A stretch of 64,000 nt of DNA, from NCBI RefSeq assembly GCF_042852765.1, contig NZ_AP031414.1. One strand, written 5' to 3'. Position numbers and translations under genes: made by a program. The notes beneath the pieces are model-generated. The model ran no database searches and was not told where the DNA came from. It was given only the letters and a program-made list of their open reading frames with translations. Positions 26,010-34,288 of this stretch are shown piece after piece (the stretch's first letter is position 1; each line of letters starts with the position of its first letter). Source of the DNA: Schaedlerella glycyrrhizinilytica_A. Its GTDB lineage: Bacteria; Bacillota; Clostridia; Lachnospirales; Lachnospiraceae.

Positions 26010-27110
26010 ATGAAATACGATTATTTGATCGTGGGTGCCGGACTTTTCGGTTCGGTTTTTGCCCATGAAGCAAAGAAAAAAGGAAAAACTTGTCTTGTGA
26101 TCGATAAGCGTGACCACATTGCAGGAAACATTTACTGCGAAGAAATTGAGGGAATCAATGTACATAAATATGGCGCACATATTTTCCATACATCCAACAA
26201 AAAAGTGTGGGAGTACATTAATCAGTTTGCGGAATTTAACAATTATATTAATTCTCCAATTGCTGTATATAAGGACGAGCTTTATAATCTGCCGTTTAAT
26301 ATGAATACATTCAGCAAGATGTGGAATATCCGCACCCCACAGGAGGCCAAAGAAAAGATTGCCCGGCAGGTTGCAGAAACAGGGATTACGGAGCCGAAGA
26401 ATTTGGAAGAACAAGGACTTTCTCTTGTCGGAAAAGATGTATTTGAAAAACTGGTAAAAGGATATACGGAAAAGCAGTGGGGAAGAGACTGCAAAGATCT
26501 TCCGGCATTTATCATTAAACGCCTGCCGGTTCGTTTCACTTATGATAATAATTATTTTAATGATCGTTTTCAGGGAATTCCAATGGGCGGTTATACAAAA
26601 ATTGTGGAAAAAATGCTGGATGGTGTTGACGTGAAAACGAGTACGGATTATTTCACATTTATCAAGGAGAATCCGGATATCGCAGAGAAAACTGTATTTA
26701 CAGGAATGATCGATGAATATTTCGGATATAAACTTGGCGCATTGGAATATCGATCCGTTCGTTTCGAGACAGAAGTATTGGATACAGATAATTATCAGGG
26801 AAATGCAGTTGTAAACTATACAGAGAGAGAAGTGCCTTATACTCGTATTATCGAACATAAGCATTTTGAGTTTGGAAAGCAAGAAAAAACGGTAATCTCC
26901 AGAGAGTATTCTTCCGAGTGGCATGTTGGAATGGAGCCTTATTATCCGGTAAACAATGAGACGAATAATGCATTGTTTGAAAAATACAAAGAGTTGGCAG
27001 CAAAAGAGGAAAATGTAATCTTCGGAGGACGTCTTGGTAATTACAAATATTACGATATGGATAAAGTTATAGAAGCAGCTCTTGAAGTTTGTGAGGGAGA
27101 ACTGGTATAA
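26010..27110 (+). CDS. glf: UDP-galactopyranose mutase
   Basis: A 366-residue FAD enzyme that converts UDP-galactopyranose into UDP-galactofuranose in the cytoplasm. The N-terminal FAD motif IVGAGLFGSVFAHEAKKKG is followed by RDHIAGNIYCEE, the family motif KYGAHIFHTSNKKVWEY, then YTEKQWGRDCKDLP, and a C-terminal flavin region GGRLGNYKYYDMD. The length is normal for the family. GAGGGAG about 8 bases upstream is the ribosome binding site. It supplies the donor for the GlfT2-like enzyme at 15421, which fixes galactofuranose as a component of the polymer. Base composition returns towards the genomic norm here. Confidence 0.97.
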   Translation: MKYDYLIVGAGLFGSVFAHEAKKKGKTCLVIDKRDHIAGNIYCEEIEGINVHKYGAHIFHTSNKKVWEYINQFAEFNNYINSPIAVYKDELYNLPFNMNTFSKMWNIRTPQEAKEKIARQVAETGITEPKNLEEQGLSLVGKDVFEKLVKGYTEKQWGRDCKDLPAFIIKRLPVRFTYDNNYFNDRFQGIPMGGYTKIVEKMLDGVDVKTSTDYFTFIKENPDIAEKTVFTGMIDEYFGYKLGALEYRSVRFETEVLDTDNYQGNAVVNYTEREVPYTRIIEHKHFEFGKQEKTVISREYSSEWHVGMEPYYPVNNETNNALFEKYKELAAKEENVIFGGRLGNYKYYDMDKVIEAALEVCEGELV

Positions 27111-27162
27111 TAGCTTCAAAAAAAGAAATTACGTTAATAGAAAAGCACGGGAGGGTTTTAAG

Positions 27163-28101
27163 ATGAGGACCGCATTGGTTATTATGGCAGCAGGAATTGG
27201 ATCGCGATTCGGGGGAGGCATCAAGCAGCTTGAGCCGGTTGGACCAAATGGTGAGATCATCATGGATTATTCGATTCATGATGCGGTAGAGGCTGGATTT
27301 GATAAGATCGTATTTATCATCCGTAAAGATATTGAGAAAGATTTCAGAGAAGCAATCGGAAATCGTATGGAAGAGCTTTGCGCGGCGAAAGGTGTGGAGA
27401 TCGGTTATGCATTTCAGGAAATGTCGGATATTCCACATGGATTTTCTGTTCCGAAAGGACGGAAAAAACCGTGGGGAACCGGTCAGGCAGTCCTTGCATG
27501 CAAAGATATTGTAAAAGAGCCGTTTGCAGTGATCAATGCAGATGACTATTATGGAAAAGAAGCATTTGTAAAAATCCATGAGTTCTTACAGGATTATACA
27601 CCGGATCGTGCAAATGCATTTTGTATGGCAGGTTTTATCCTGAAAAATACATTGAGCGAAAATGGCGGTGTTACAAGAGGGGTTTGCAAAGTAGATTCTG
27701 ACGGGTTCCTGACCGGTGTGGATGAGACTTCCAATATCGTAAAGACGGCAGAGGGCGCAGCGGTAGAAGCAGACGGCAACTTATCCCCAATTGATGAATT
27801 GGCAAATGTTTCGATGAATATGTGGGGCTTGACTCCGGAGTTTATCTCGATGTTGGAAGAGGGATTTTCGGTATTTTTTGAGAATATGGAGGGGAATGAG
27901 GAGAAAGCAGAGTATCTTCTTCCGATTTATATTGATGAATTGCTTCAGGAAGATTTGATAAGTGTCAAAGTATTGGAAACTGTAGACCGTTGGTTTGGCG
28001 TTACATACAAAGAGGACAAGCCGGTTGTGGTCGATTCTTTCCGAAAATTGATCGAAGACGGTATTTATCAGGCAGATCTGTTTGAAGATTGGAAAAAGTA
28101 A
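27163..28101 (+). CDS. Sugar nucleotidyltransferase-like protein
   Basis: A 312-residue NTP-transferase-fold protein beginning RTALVIMAAGIGSRFGGGIK, the glycine-rich nucleotide-binding loop of sugar-1-phosphate nucleotidyltransferases. NADDYYG near residue 127 is the metal-binding region. The start at ATG 27163 is set by GGGAGGG 7 bases upstream; an in-frame ATG at 27082 lies inside glf and is rejected. As the last gene of the glycan operon it probably activates a sugar or alditol for the polymer. The substrate is not predictable. A hairpin follows at 28141. Confidence 0.88.
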   Translation: MRTALVIMAAGIGSRFGGGIKQLEPVGPNGEIIMDYSIHDAVEAGFDKIVFIIRKDIEKDFREAIGNRMEELCAAKGVEIGYAFQEMSDIPHGFSVPKGRKKPWGTGQAVLACKDIVKEPFAVINADDYYGKEAFVKIHEFLQDYTPDRANAFCMAGFILKNTLSENGGVTRGVCKVDSDGFLTGVDETSNIVKTAEGAAVEADGNLSPIDELANVSMNMWGLTPEFISMLEEGFSVFFENMEGNEEKAEYLLPIYIDELLQEDLISVKVLETVDRWFGVTYKEDKPVVVDSFRKLIEDGIYQADLFEDWKK

Positions 28102-28140
28102 GCGAATAACAAAAGAGTAAAAACGAAAGAAAAGCAATTT

Positions 28141-28175
28141 CCGGGTAGGATCTGATCGGAACAGATCCCATCCGG
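28141..28175 (+). terminator. Hairpin after the glycan operon
   Basis: CCGGGTAGGATCTG (28141-28154) pairs with CAGATCCCATCCGG (28162-28175), with one wobble and one mismatch. The A/T-rich GATTTATTTTAG follows. It may end the glycan operon or act as a leader hairpin for the 77-aa gene 26 bases downstream. Confidence 0.5.
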
Positions 28176-28200
28176 AGATTTATTTTAGAGGTGTCAAACT

Positions 28201-28434
28201 ATGATTAATCCGATTACAGTAATGAAAATGTTGAATGAACGTCACCAGTTTATCCAGAACCATCCGGATTTTTATCCGTTCTTAAAAGAGAATTTCGGTG
28301 ATGGGATTGAGCCGGGGACATTGATCGAAGTAACCGTAAAGCATCCGGGGGAGGAGCAGGAACGGAAAGTGACGATGGAAGTGCAGGAGACAGAACGGGC
28401 ATTTTTTAAGGCTGCACAGGAGATATTGGGATAA
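28201..28434 (+). CDS. Small conserved-looking protein of unknown function (77 aa)
   Basis: A soluble, acidic 77-residue protein (MINPITVMKMLNERHQFIQN at the start, ending EILG). I do not recognise a named family. A GAGGTG site lies 9 bases upstream and codon use resembles the housekeeping genes, so coding is likely. It has no signal peptide or metal motif, and sits alone between the glycan operon and the broken Rpn gene. Confidence 0.6.
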   Translation: MINPITVMKMLNERHQFIQNHPDFYPFLKENFGDGIEPGTLIEVTVKHPGEEQERKVTMEVQETERAFFKAAQEILG

Positions 28435-28519
28435 GAAAGTGAAGAAAGTGCATATCATTTTTTAAGGGAACATGCTATACTATATTCCGTAGAATTCCTC
28501 TGTATATAGGAGGAAATAT

Positions 28520-29392
28520 ATGGGAAGAAAGTTAAGGGAACTTACAATAAAAGATGATTTTATGTTTGGTGCGGTGATGTCCGATCCGGAAAACTGCAGG
28601 GAATTGTTGGAGATGATCCTTGGTATTTCTATTGACCGGATTGAAGTGAGCAAGGAAAAGAGTATGGTTTAGCATCCGGAATATAAAGGCGTTCGTCTGG
28701 ATGTGTATGCGCGGGATGAGGAGAATACTTGCTACAATGTAGAAATGCAGGCATCACGAAGACCGGTACTTGGAAAAAGAAGCCGTTATTATCAAAGCCA
28801 GATGGACATGGAGATGCTGCAAAGCGGCAGAGACTATGAAGAACTGCCAAAAAGTTTTGTGGTGTTTATTTGTGATTTTGATCCATTTGGAAAAGAACTC
28901 TATCGTTACACATTCAAGATGAAATGTGAAGAAGATGTCAATGTAGAATTGGAAGATGCAAGGCGGATCATTTTTCTGAGTACGCAAGGGAAGAATCGGG
29001 AGGAAGTTCCGAAAGAACTGGTGACATTTTTGGAATATGTGAAAGCGGATTTAGAAGAAAGTCAGAAAGATTTTCATAATTCTTATGTCCGCAGACTTCA
29101 GGATTCAGTTCAAAGAGTAAAAGCAAACCGGGAAATGGAGGAGCGTTTTATGCTTTTGGAAGAAAAATTGAAGGAAGAACGTGCCGAAGGTGAAAAGATA
29201 GGATGGAAGCTAGGTCAGACACAAGGTGCGCGTGACATGTTATTAAAAATGTTGGAAATTTTAGGGGAGATTCCGGAACCGATCAGAGAGAGAATTACTT
29301 CTGTATCGGAGCAGGAAACATTGACGGATTGGGCAAAAATAGCAGTTCAATCGGCGTCTATGGAAGAGTTCGTAAAGAAAATTTCTGAATAA
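28520..29392 (+). pseudogene. Rpn-family PD-(D/E)XK nuclease gene interrupted by an in-frame TAG
   Basis: From ATG 28520 (with TAGGAGGAAA upstream) the frame reads 50 codons, hits TAG at 28670-28672 and then continues open for 239 codons without a shift. Joined, the product would be 290 residues: IKDDFMFGAVMSDPENCREL, then HPEYKGVRLDVYARDEENTCYNVEMQ. The last stretch is the D...ExQ active site of Rpn/transposase-31-like nucleases. A coiled tail (LLEEKLKEERAEGEKIGWKLG) follows. Family members usually have a tyrosine-like residue where TAG stands, so a single substitution explains it. Either it is a recent pseudogene, or it restarts at GTG/ATG codons downstream, or TAG is read through. Confidence 0.85.
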
Positions 29393-29750
29393 GTTCAATC
29401 TCATTTTATGATGAGTCTGTAAGTCCCGGATGATCGAAAATGATGCTCCGGGATTCGTGTCAAAAAGTCAATGCCGTTTCGGGCAAAGTTCAGAACATAC
29501 AGAGGAATTCTATCAAAGGAAAATGTAGAGTATTCGTGAGTCTGCCAGACCGCTTTCAAAACAAATTGTATAAAGACACTATGAAAGAAGAACTCTGCCA
29601 GGGAAACAAAGCGGAATCGCCGAGTGAAGATAGCAGAAAATATAGCAAATCAGTCGGGGCTGTGATAAAATACAGGCATAGTATTTTATCACAGCCCCGC
29701 TTTATGATGAATGAAAAATCTTCGGGCGGCAGGGCAAAAGGAGGCGGAAG
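29393..29750. other. Intergenic region with two hairpins, no convincing gene
   Basis: No supported gene lies here. TCCCGGA (29424-29430) pairs with TCCGGGA (29447-29453), a likely terminator for the Rpn gene. A much longer perfect hairpin lies at 29655-29699 (listed separately). An ORF at 29440-29823 overlaps the DgkA gene, has no ribosome binding site and spans both hairpins, so it is not annotated. Confidence 0.5.
29655..29699. repeat. Perfect 19-bp inverted repeat upstream of the DgkA gene
   Basis: CGGGGCTGTGATAAAATAC (29655-29673) and its exact reverse complement (29681-29699) flank the loop AGGCATA. There is no T-run after it on the plus strand. The stem contains TGTGATAAAAT, an extended -10-like string also seen before hisA and, in part, before secA. 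The structure may be a terminator, a masked promoter or a small dispersed element. Confidence 0.6.
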
Positions 29751-30137
29751 ATGGGCGGTGAAAAGAAAGAACCACTTCACAAAAGTTTCGGATATGCCTG
29801 GGAGGGGATCACCGCGGTCATAAAAAAAGAGCGGAACATGAAGATCCATTGCTGTGTGATGATCCTTGTCATTTTGGCGGGGACAATCTTTCGGATTGCC
29901 GCATGGAAGTGGTGTATCTGCTTTTGTTTGTTCGGTCTGGTTATGTCGCTGGAAATCGTAAATACTGCAGTGGAAGCCGTTGTGGATCTTGTGACCGAAG
30001 AGCGGAAACCGCTTGCGAAACTGGCGAAAGATGCGGCGGCAGGCGCAGTTCTTCTTGCGGCGATAATGGCAGTGATCGCAGGGCTGATCCTGTTTGTCCC
30101 GGAGGGACTGGAATTTTTGTGTATGGTCCTTAAGTAG
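29751..30137 (+). CDS. dgkA: Diacylglycerol/undecaprenol kinase family protein
   Basis: A 128-residue membrane protein with three hydrophobic helices and the family motif SLEIVNTAVEAVVDLVT (residues about 64-80), which holds the catalytic Glu. In Gram-positive bacteria this family phosphorylates undecaprenol, recycling the lipid carrier used for wall polymers. GGAGGCGGAAG lies directly upstream. The length is normal. The next gene follows after 150 bases that include a 14-bp tandem repeat. Confidence 0.92.
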   Translation: MGGEKKEPLHKSFGYAWEGITAVIKKERNMKIHCCVMILVILAGTIFRIAAWKWCICFCLFGLVMSLEIVNTAVEAVVDLVTEERKPLAKLAKDAAAGAVLLAAIMAVIAGLILFVPEGLEFLCMVLK

Positions 30138-30201
30138 AGCGAAGTTCGGGCAAAAAAGAGGAGGAAGCCGATAGCAGAGTAAAGTTCGGACAGAAAAGGC
30201 A

Positions 30202-30271
30202 AATCAGAAAATATGAATCAGAAAATATGAATCAGAAAATATGAATCAGAAAATACGAATCAGAAAATACG
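30202..30271 (+). repeat. 14-bp tandem repeat, five copies
   Basis: AATCAGAAAATATG is repeated three times and then twice as AATCAGAAAATACG, head to tail. The fifth copy ends in the ribosome binding site GGAGGAG of the phasin-like gene. Copy-number change would alter the 5' untranslated region of that gene. There are no spacers, so it is not a CRISPR array. Confidence 0.9.
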
Positions 30272-30286
30272 GAGGAGAAGAAAATT

Positions 30287-30691
30287 ATGGATGGAATCGG
30301 AGAAAACATTAAAAAAATATTATTAGCAGGAATCGGAGCGGTTGCGACAACGACAGAGAAATCCAAAGAGCTTCTGGATGAGATGGTGAAAAAGGGTGAA
30401 TTGACCGTCGAACAGGGAAAGGTTCTGAATGAGGAGCTGAAACACAATATTAAGAAGACGATGAAAGAGAAAGTCAATGTTTCCGTGAAAGTGTCGGATC
30501 CGGAGGAACTGGACGAGCTGCTGGAGAAGATGACACCCGAACAGATTACTCGATTAAAAGAGCGGCTGAGCCAGCTTGATCAGCAGGAGGAAGAACCGGA
30601 AGCTGAAAAAACGGATACTTCCGAGATGGAAAACGTACCATTGGATGAGAAAGGTGCGGAGAATGTAAAGGAAGCGAGTGAGGATGAGTAA
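30287..30691 (+). CDS. Phasin-like small helical protein
   Basis: A 134-residue, highly charged protein. The N-terminal half (GIGENIKKILLAGIGAVATT, then EKSKELLDEMVKKGELTVEQ) resembles phasin/polyhydroxyalkanoate granule-associated family helices. The C-terminal 40 residues are acidic and low in complexity. Such proteins occur next to UbiB-like kinase genes in Clostridia, and here the stop codon overlaps the start of the kinase gene. No polyhydroxyalkanoate synthase is in the window, so granule binding is not implied. Confidence 0.75.
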   Translation: MDGIGENIKKILLAGIGAVATTTEKSKELLDEMVKKGELTVEQGKVLNEELKHNIKKTMKEKVNVSVKVSDPEELDELLEKMTPEQITRLKERLSQLDQQEEEPEAEKTDTSEMENVPLDEKGAENVKEASEDE

Positions 30692-32267
30692 GCAGGAAGC
30701 TCCGGAATACAAGGGACGATTGAGGGAGATAACCGCTGTACTGCGGAAACATGGCATTACCCGGGGGGTTACGCCGGAAAAGCTGCGGCTGATCTTGGAA
30801 GATCTGGGACCAACGTACATTAAGCTGGGACAGATCATGTCGATGCATTCGGATATTCTTCCGAAGCGGTACTGCGAAGAACTTATGCGCCTGCGGTCTG
30901 AGGTGGCGCCGATGCCGTTTGTGGAAGTGGCGCGGGTTCTGGAAGACGCTTATGGAGTTTCATGGGATGTGATCTTTCAAAAGATCGAAGAGACACCTCT
31001 CGGAGCTGCTTCGATCGCACAGGTACACCGCGCGGTACTTCAGGACGGCAGTCAGGTTGTGATCAAGGTGCAGCGCAGGGGGATCTATGAGACGATGGCG
31101 AGAGATATCGCGCTGCTGAAAAAAGCAGTTCGACTTCTGCCGCCGGTCAGTTTAAAAGGCATGGTCGATCTGGACATGGTTCTGGATGAATTATGGAGTG
31201 TCACGCGGGAAGAGATGAATTTCCTGACGGAAGCTGCCAATATGGAAGAATTCCGAAAACAGAATGAAGAAGTTGTATTCGTTGGCGTCCCGAAACTGTA
31301 TCAGGAATATACGACGACGCATGTGCTTGTCATGGAATATATTGACGGCATTGGGATTGACGACAAGGAAACGCTACGTACGAACGGCTATGATCTTGAT
31401 GAGATCGGAAGTAAACTGGCAGATAACTTTATCAGGCAAGTGATCGAGGATGGTTTTTTTCATGCGGATCCGCATCCGGGAAATCTTCGCGTACGGGACG
31501 GCAAGATCATCTGGATCGATATGGGGATGATGGGACGTCTGACGGAACGGGACAGGCAGCAGCTTGAAATGGCAGTCCGCGGTGTGGCGGCAAAAGATAT
31601 CAGCATGATCCAGGAAGCGGTGATGGCGCTTGGAGAATTTAAAGAACAGCCGGATCCGAGTATTTTATATGAAAGCATCAGCGCGATGTTTGTCAAATAT
31701 GGCACGATGGATATGGGGCAGATCGATGTGGCGGAAATTCTTATGGACATGATGGATGTGATGAAAGAAAATAAGATCGTCATGCCGCACGGACTCACGA
31801 TGCTGGCTCGTGGGCTGACGCATATGGAGGGCGTACTGGCAGATATTTCTCCGGAGATCAATATGGTGGAGATTGCGGCGGCAAGGATGAAAGATCGGAT
31901 TTTTCGGACAGAAGACTGGAAAAAGACATTGAAAGGCGTCGGAAAGAGTCTGTACAGATCCATGTATAAGTCGATCGAACTTCCGTCGCTTCTGGCGGAA
32001 TTGATGCAGGGGCATCTGAAAGGGCAGACAAAAGTAAATCTGGATCTGCATGCATCGGATGAACTGGAGCGTCTTTTACGCAGGCTGGTCCGCAATATCG
32101 TGATGGGGTTATGGGTCATGGCGCTTCTGATCAGTTCCAGTATTATCTGTACGACGGATATGCGCCCGAAGATCTGGGGGATTCCGGCGCTGGGAGCATT
32201 TGGATATCTGATCGCATTCGGAATTGTTGTGTATGTTTTTTTGAAACATATTTTTTCAAAAAAATGA
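30684..32267 (+). CDS. ABC1/UbiB (AarF) family atypical kinase
   Basis: A 527-residue protein with an atypical protein-kinase-like fold. The KxGQ motif is YIKLGQIMS; the Ala-rich loop is PLGAASIAQVHRAVL with the lysine VVIKVQRRG. The catalytic loop is FFHADPHPGNL and the metal motif IDMGMMG. Two C-terminal helices anchor it in the membrane. UbiB proteins act as ATPases in lipid or isoprenoid metabolism; a quinone role is uncertain in an anaerobe. The ATG at 30684 overlaps the phasin-like stop (ATGAGTAA), so the two are translationally coupled. A GTG 6 bases earlier is possible. Confidence 0.92.
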   Translation: MSKQEAPEYKGRLREITAVLRKHGITRGVTPEKLRLILEDLGPTYIKLGQIMSMHSDILPKRYCEELMRLRSEVAPMPFVEVARVLEDAYGVSWDVIFQKIEETPLGAASIAQVHRAVLQDGSQVVIKVQRRGIYETMARDIALLKKAVRLLPPVSLKGMVDLDMVLDELWSVTREEMNFLTEAANMEEFRKQNEEVVFVGVPKLYQEYTTTHVLVMEYIDGIGIDDKETLRTNGYDLDEIGSKLADNFIRQVIEDGFFHADPHPGNLRVRDGKIIWIDMGMMGRLTERDRQQLEMAVRGVAAKDISMIQEAVMALGEFKEQPDPSILYESISAMFVKYGTMDMGQIDVAEILMDMMDVMKENKIVMPHGLTMLARGLTHMEGVLADISPEINMVEIAAARMKDRIFRTEDWKKTLKGVGKSLYRSMYKSIELPSLLAELMQGHLKGQTKVNLDLHASDELERLLRRLVRNIVMGLWVMALLISSSIICTTDMRPKIWGIPALGAFGYLIAFGIVVYVFLKHIFSKK

Positions 32268-32368
32268 CAGCAGGATGGGAAAAGAGCAGGAGAAAATAAG
32301 AAAAGTCGGTTTATAAGACAAGATAGTTTATAAGACAAGATGGTTTATATGACAAGAAGGAGAGGGCA

Positions 32369-34285
32369 ATGTCAAAAGAAGATTACATCAAAGCGCAGCG
32401 AATGGGGAAGCGTGATTATCAGTTACGGATGATGAAAGGACTTCCTCCGACTTTAGAAGTTCTGGATGACATATTGCCGCCGAAAGGAAGTTATTCGGAA
32501 GTGCCGCTTGGATTGGTGCAGATTCCGATGGACTTGATCGTGGGAACGAAAACCGGCGGGCGAAGCAGTGCATTTGCGGGTAATTTTATGCCGATCTTAA
32601 AAGATAATACAGAATTTGCAATCAAATGGGCTCTGTTAAGCACAGCACATGTGACCGAGGGAATCCGGGAACCGGTCAAAGCTTATGAATACATGAATAA
32701 ATTTTACATTCTGGAGGGAAATAAGCGGGTCAGCGTTATGAAGTATTATGATGCCGTGTCGATTCCGGGAGAGGTGATCCGGATCATTCCTCCGAGAACG
32801 AAAGAAAAAGAAAACCGGATTTATTTTGAGTTTCTGGATTTTTATGAAGTTTCAAAAGTGAATTATATCTGGTTCAGCAATACGGGAAGTTTTGGGAAGC
32901 TCTTGACTGTGATGAAAAAAAAGCCGGATGAAGTATGGACGGAAGAAGAGCGGCTGCTGTTCAGCTCCGTATACTCCCGTTTTCTGGGAGAATATACGGC
33001 GCGCGGCGGAAAAGAGCTGTCCATTACGCCGGGAGATGCATTTTTGTCGTTCGTGACACTGTATGGGTATCAGGCGGTCTGTGATAAGACGATGAGTGAA
33101 CTGAAAAATCTGGTGGCAAAAAGCTGGGAAGAATTTACCCTGTTGCAGAGTGGGAAAGAAATCGACCTGAAACTGGCTCCGACAGAAGAAAAAAAGACAC
33201 TTTTAAGCAGAATCCTGCCGATGAGTTCCACGAAATTAAAAGCTGCGTTCATCTACGCCAAAACGCCGGGAACCTCTGCGTGGACGTATGCGCATGAGCT
33301 GGGACGTCTGCATCTGGAACAGACATTTCCGGATGAAGTCAGCACCGTCGTTTATGAAAATGTAACGCTTACTAATATAGAAGTCTGCATGGAATCGGCG
33401 ATTAAGTCGGGATGCAATCTTGTATTTACGACTTCTCCAGCGTTTGCGCAGGCGAGTCTGAAAGCGGCGATCGCATATCCGGATGTCCGGATATTGAATT
33501 GCTCTTTGAATACTTCCCACCGTTATATCAGGACGTATTACGCGCGGATGCATGAGGCCAAATTTCTGATGGGTGCGATCGCGGGTGCAATGGCGGAAAA
33601 TAACAGGCTTTTGTATCTGGAGGATTATCCGATTTATGGTTCGGTTGCCAATATCAATGCATTTGCGCTTGGCGCAAAAATGATCAATCCGAGAGTAAAG
33701 GTATATTTGGAATGGACGTCCAGAAAAAGATTTGATCTTTATGAACTGATCCGAAATCTCAGACCGGATTGCATTTCCGGAAAAGATATGGTGATCCCGG
33801 AAGAGGCGACGAGGTCTTTCGGGATTTACAGACAGGAGGGGGATTACACGCAAAGCCTGGCAATGCCGCTTTGGCACTGGGGCAGATTCTATGAGCTTTT
33901 GATCCGTACGATCATGGACGGAACGTGGAAGAGCGATGATAAAGCGCCGGGTAAGAAAGCGATCAATTACTGGTGGGGAATGTCGGCAGGAGTGATCGAT
34001 GTCATTTGCTCAAAGAATATCCCGAATGAAACAAAACGTCTGGTAGACCTGCTCAAACAGTCGATCATATCCGGGCAATTTGACGTGTTTTCCGGCGTGC
34101 TCTCTTCGCAGGACGGGATTGTACAGGACGACCCGGAACGAAGTCTGACGCCGGATGAAATTATAAAGATGGACTGGCTTGCCGAGAATGTGATCGGAAG
34201 TATTCCGAAGACGGAGGAACTGAAAGAGCAGGCGAAGCCGGTAACGTTTCAGCAGGGAGTCAAAAAAGAGAAAGGGCAGATCTGA
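32369..34285 (+). CDS. Cytoplasmic BMP-family protein with a ParB-like N-terminal region
   Basis: A 638-residue protein. The C-terminal half (about 290-600: KAAFIYAKTPGTSAWTYAHE, GCNLVFTTSPAFAQASLKAA, YWWGMSAGVIDV) is a basic membrane protein/Med-type periplasmic-binding domain, normally a lipoprotein that binds nucleosides. Here there is no signal peptide or lipobox. Residues 60-170 resemble a ParB/Srx-type domain (YILEGNKRVSVMKYYDAVSI). It is therefore probably a cytoplasmic ligand sensor and not a transport component. AAGGAGAGGG lies 4-13 bases upstream. The metallophosphoesterase gene starts 3 bases after its stop. Confidence 0.82.
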   Translation: MSKEDYIKAQRMGKRDYQLRMMKGLPPTLEVLDDILPPKGSYSEVPLGLVQIPMDLIVGTKTGGRSSAFAGNFMPILKDNTEFAIKWALLSTAHVTEGIREPVKAYEYMNKFYILEGNKRVSVMKYYDAVSIPGEVIRIIPPRTKEKENRIYFEFLDFYEVSKVNYIWFSNTGSFGKLLTVMKKKPDEVWTEEERLLFSSVYSRFLGEYTARGGKELSITPGDAFLSFVTLYGYQAVCDKTMSELKNLVAKSWEEFTLLQSGKEIDLKLAPTEEKKTLLSRILPMSSTKLKAAFIYAKTPGTSAWTYAHELGRLHLEQTFPDEVSTVVYENVTLTNIEVCMESAIKSGCNLVFTTSPAFAQASLKAAIAYPDVRILNCSLNTSHRYIRTYYARMHEAKFLMGAIAGAMAENNRLLYLEDYPIYGSVANINAFALGAKMINPRVKVYLEWTSRKRFDLYELIRNLRPDCISGKDMVIPEEATRSFGIYRQEGDYTQSLAMPLWHWGRFYELLIRTIMDGTWKSDDKAPGKKAINYWWGMSAGVIDVICSKNIPNETKRLVDLLKQSIISGQFDVFSGVLSSQDGIVQDDPERSLTPDEIIKMDWLAENVIGSIPKTEELKEQAKPVTFQQGVKKEKGQI

Positions 34286-34288
34286 AGT

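Noticed and set aside
25980..27119. A 379-residue minus-strand ORF opposite glf
   Set aside because: It is a mirror of the glf coding sequence; glf has all family motifs and this has none.
29440..29823. A 127-residue ORF before and overlapping the DgkA gene
   Set aside because: No ribosome binding site, spans two hairpins, basic low-complexity composition, and overlaps a certain gene in another frame.
30202..30271. The 14-bp repeats as a CRISPR array
   Set aside because: Units are contiguous with no spacers, and no cas gene is in the window.
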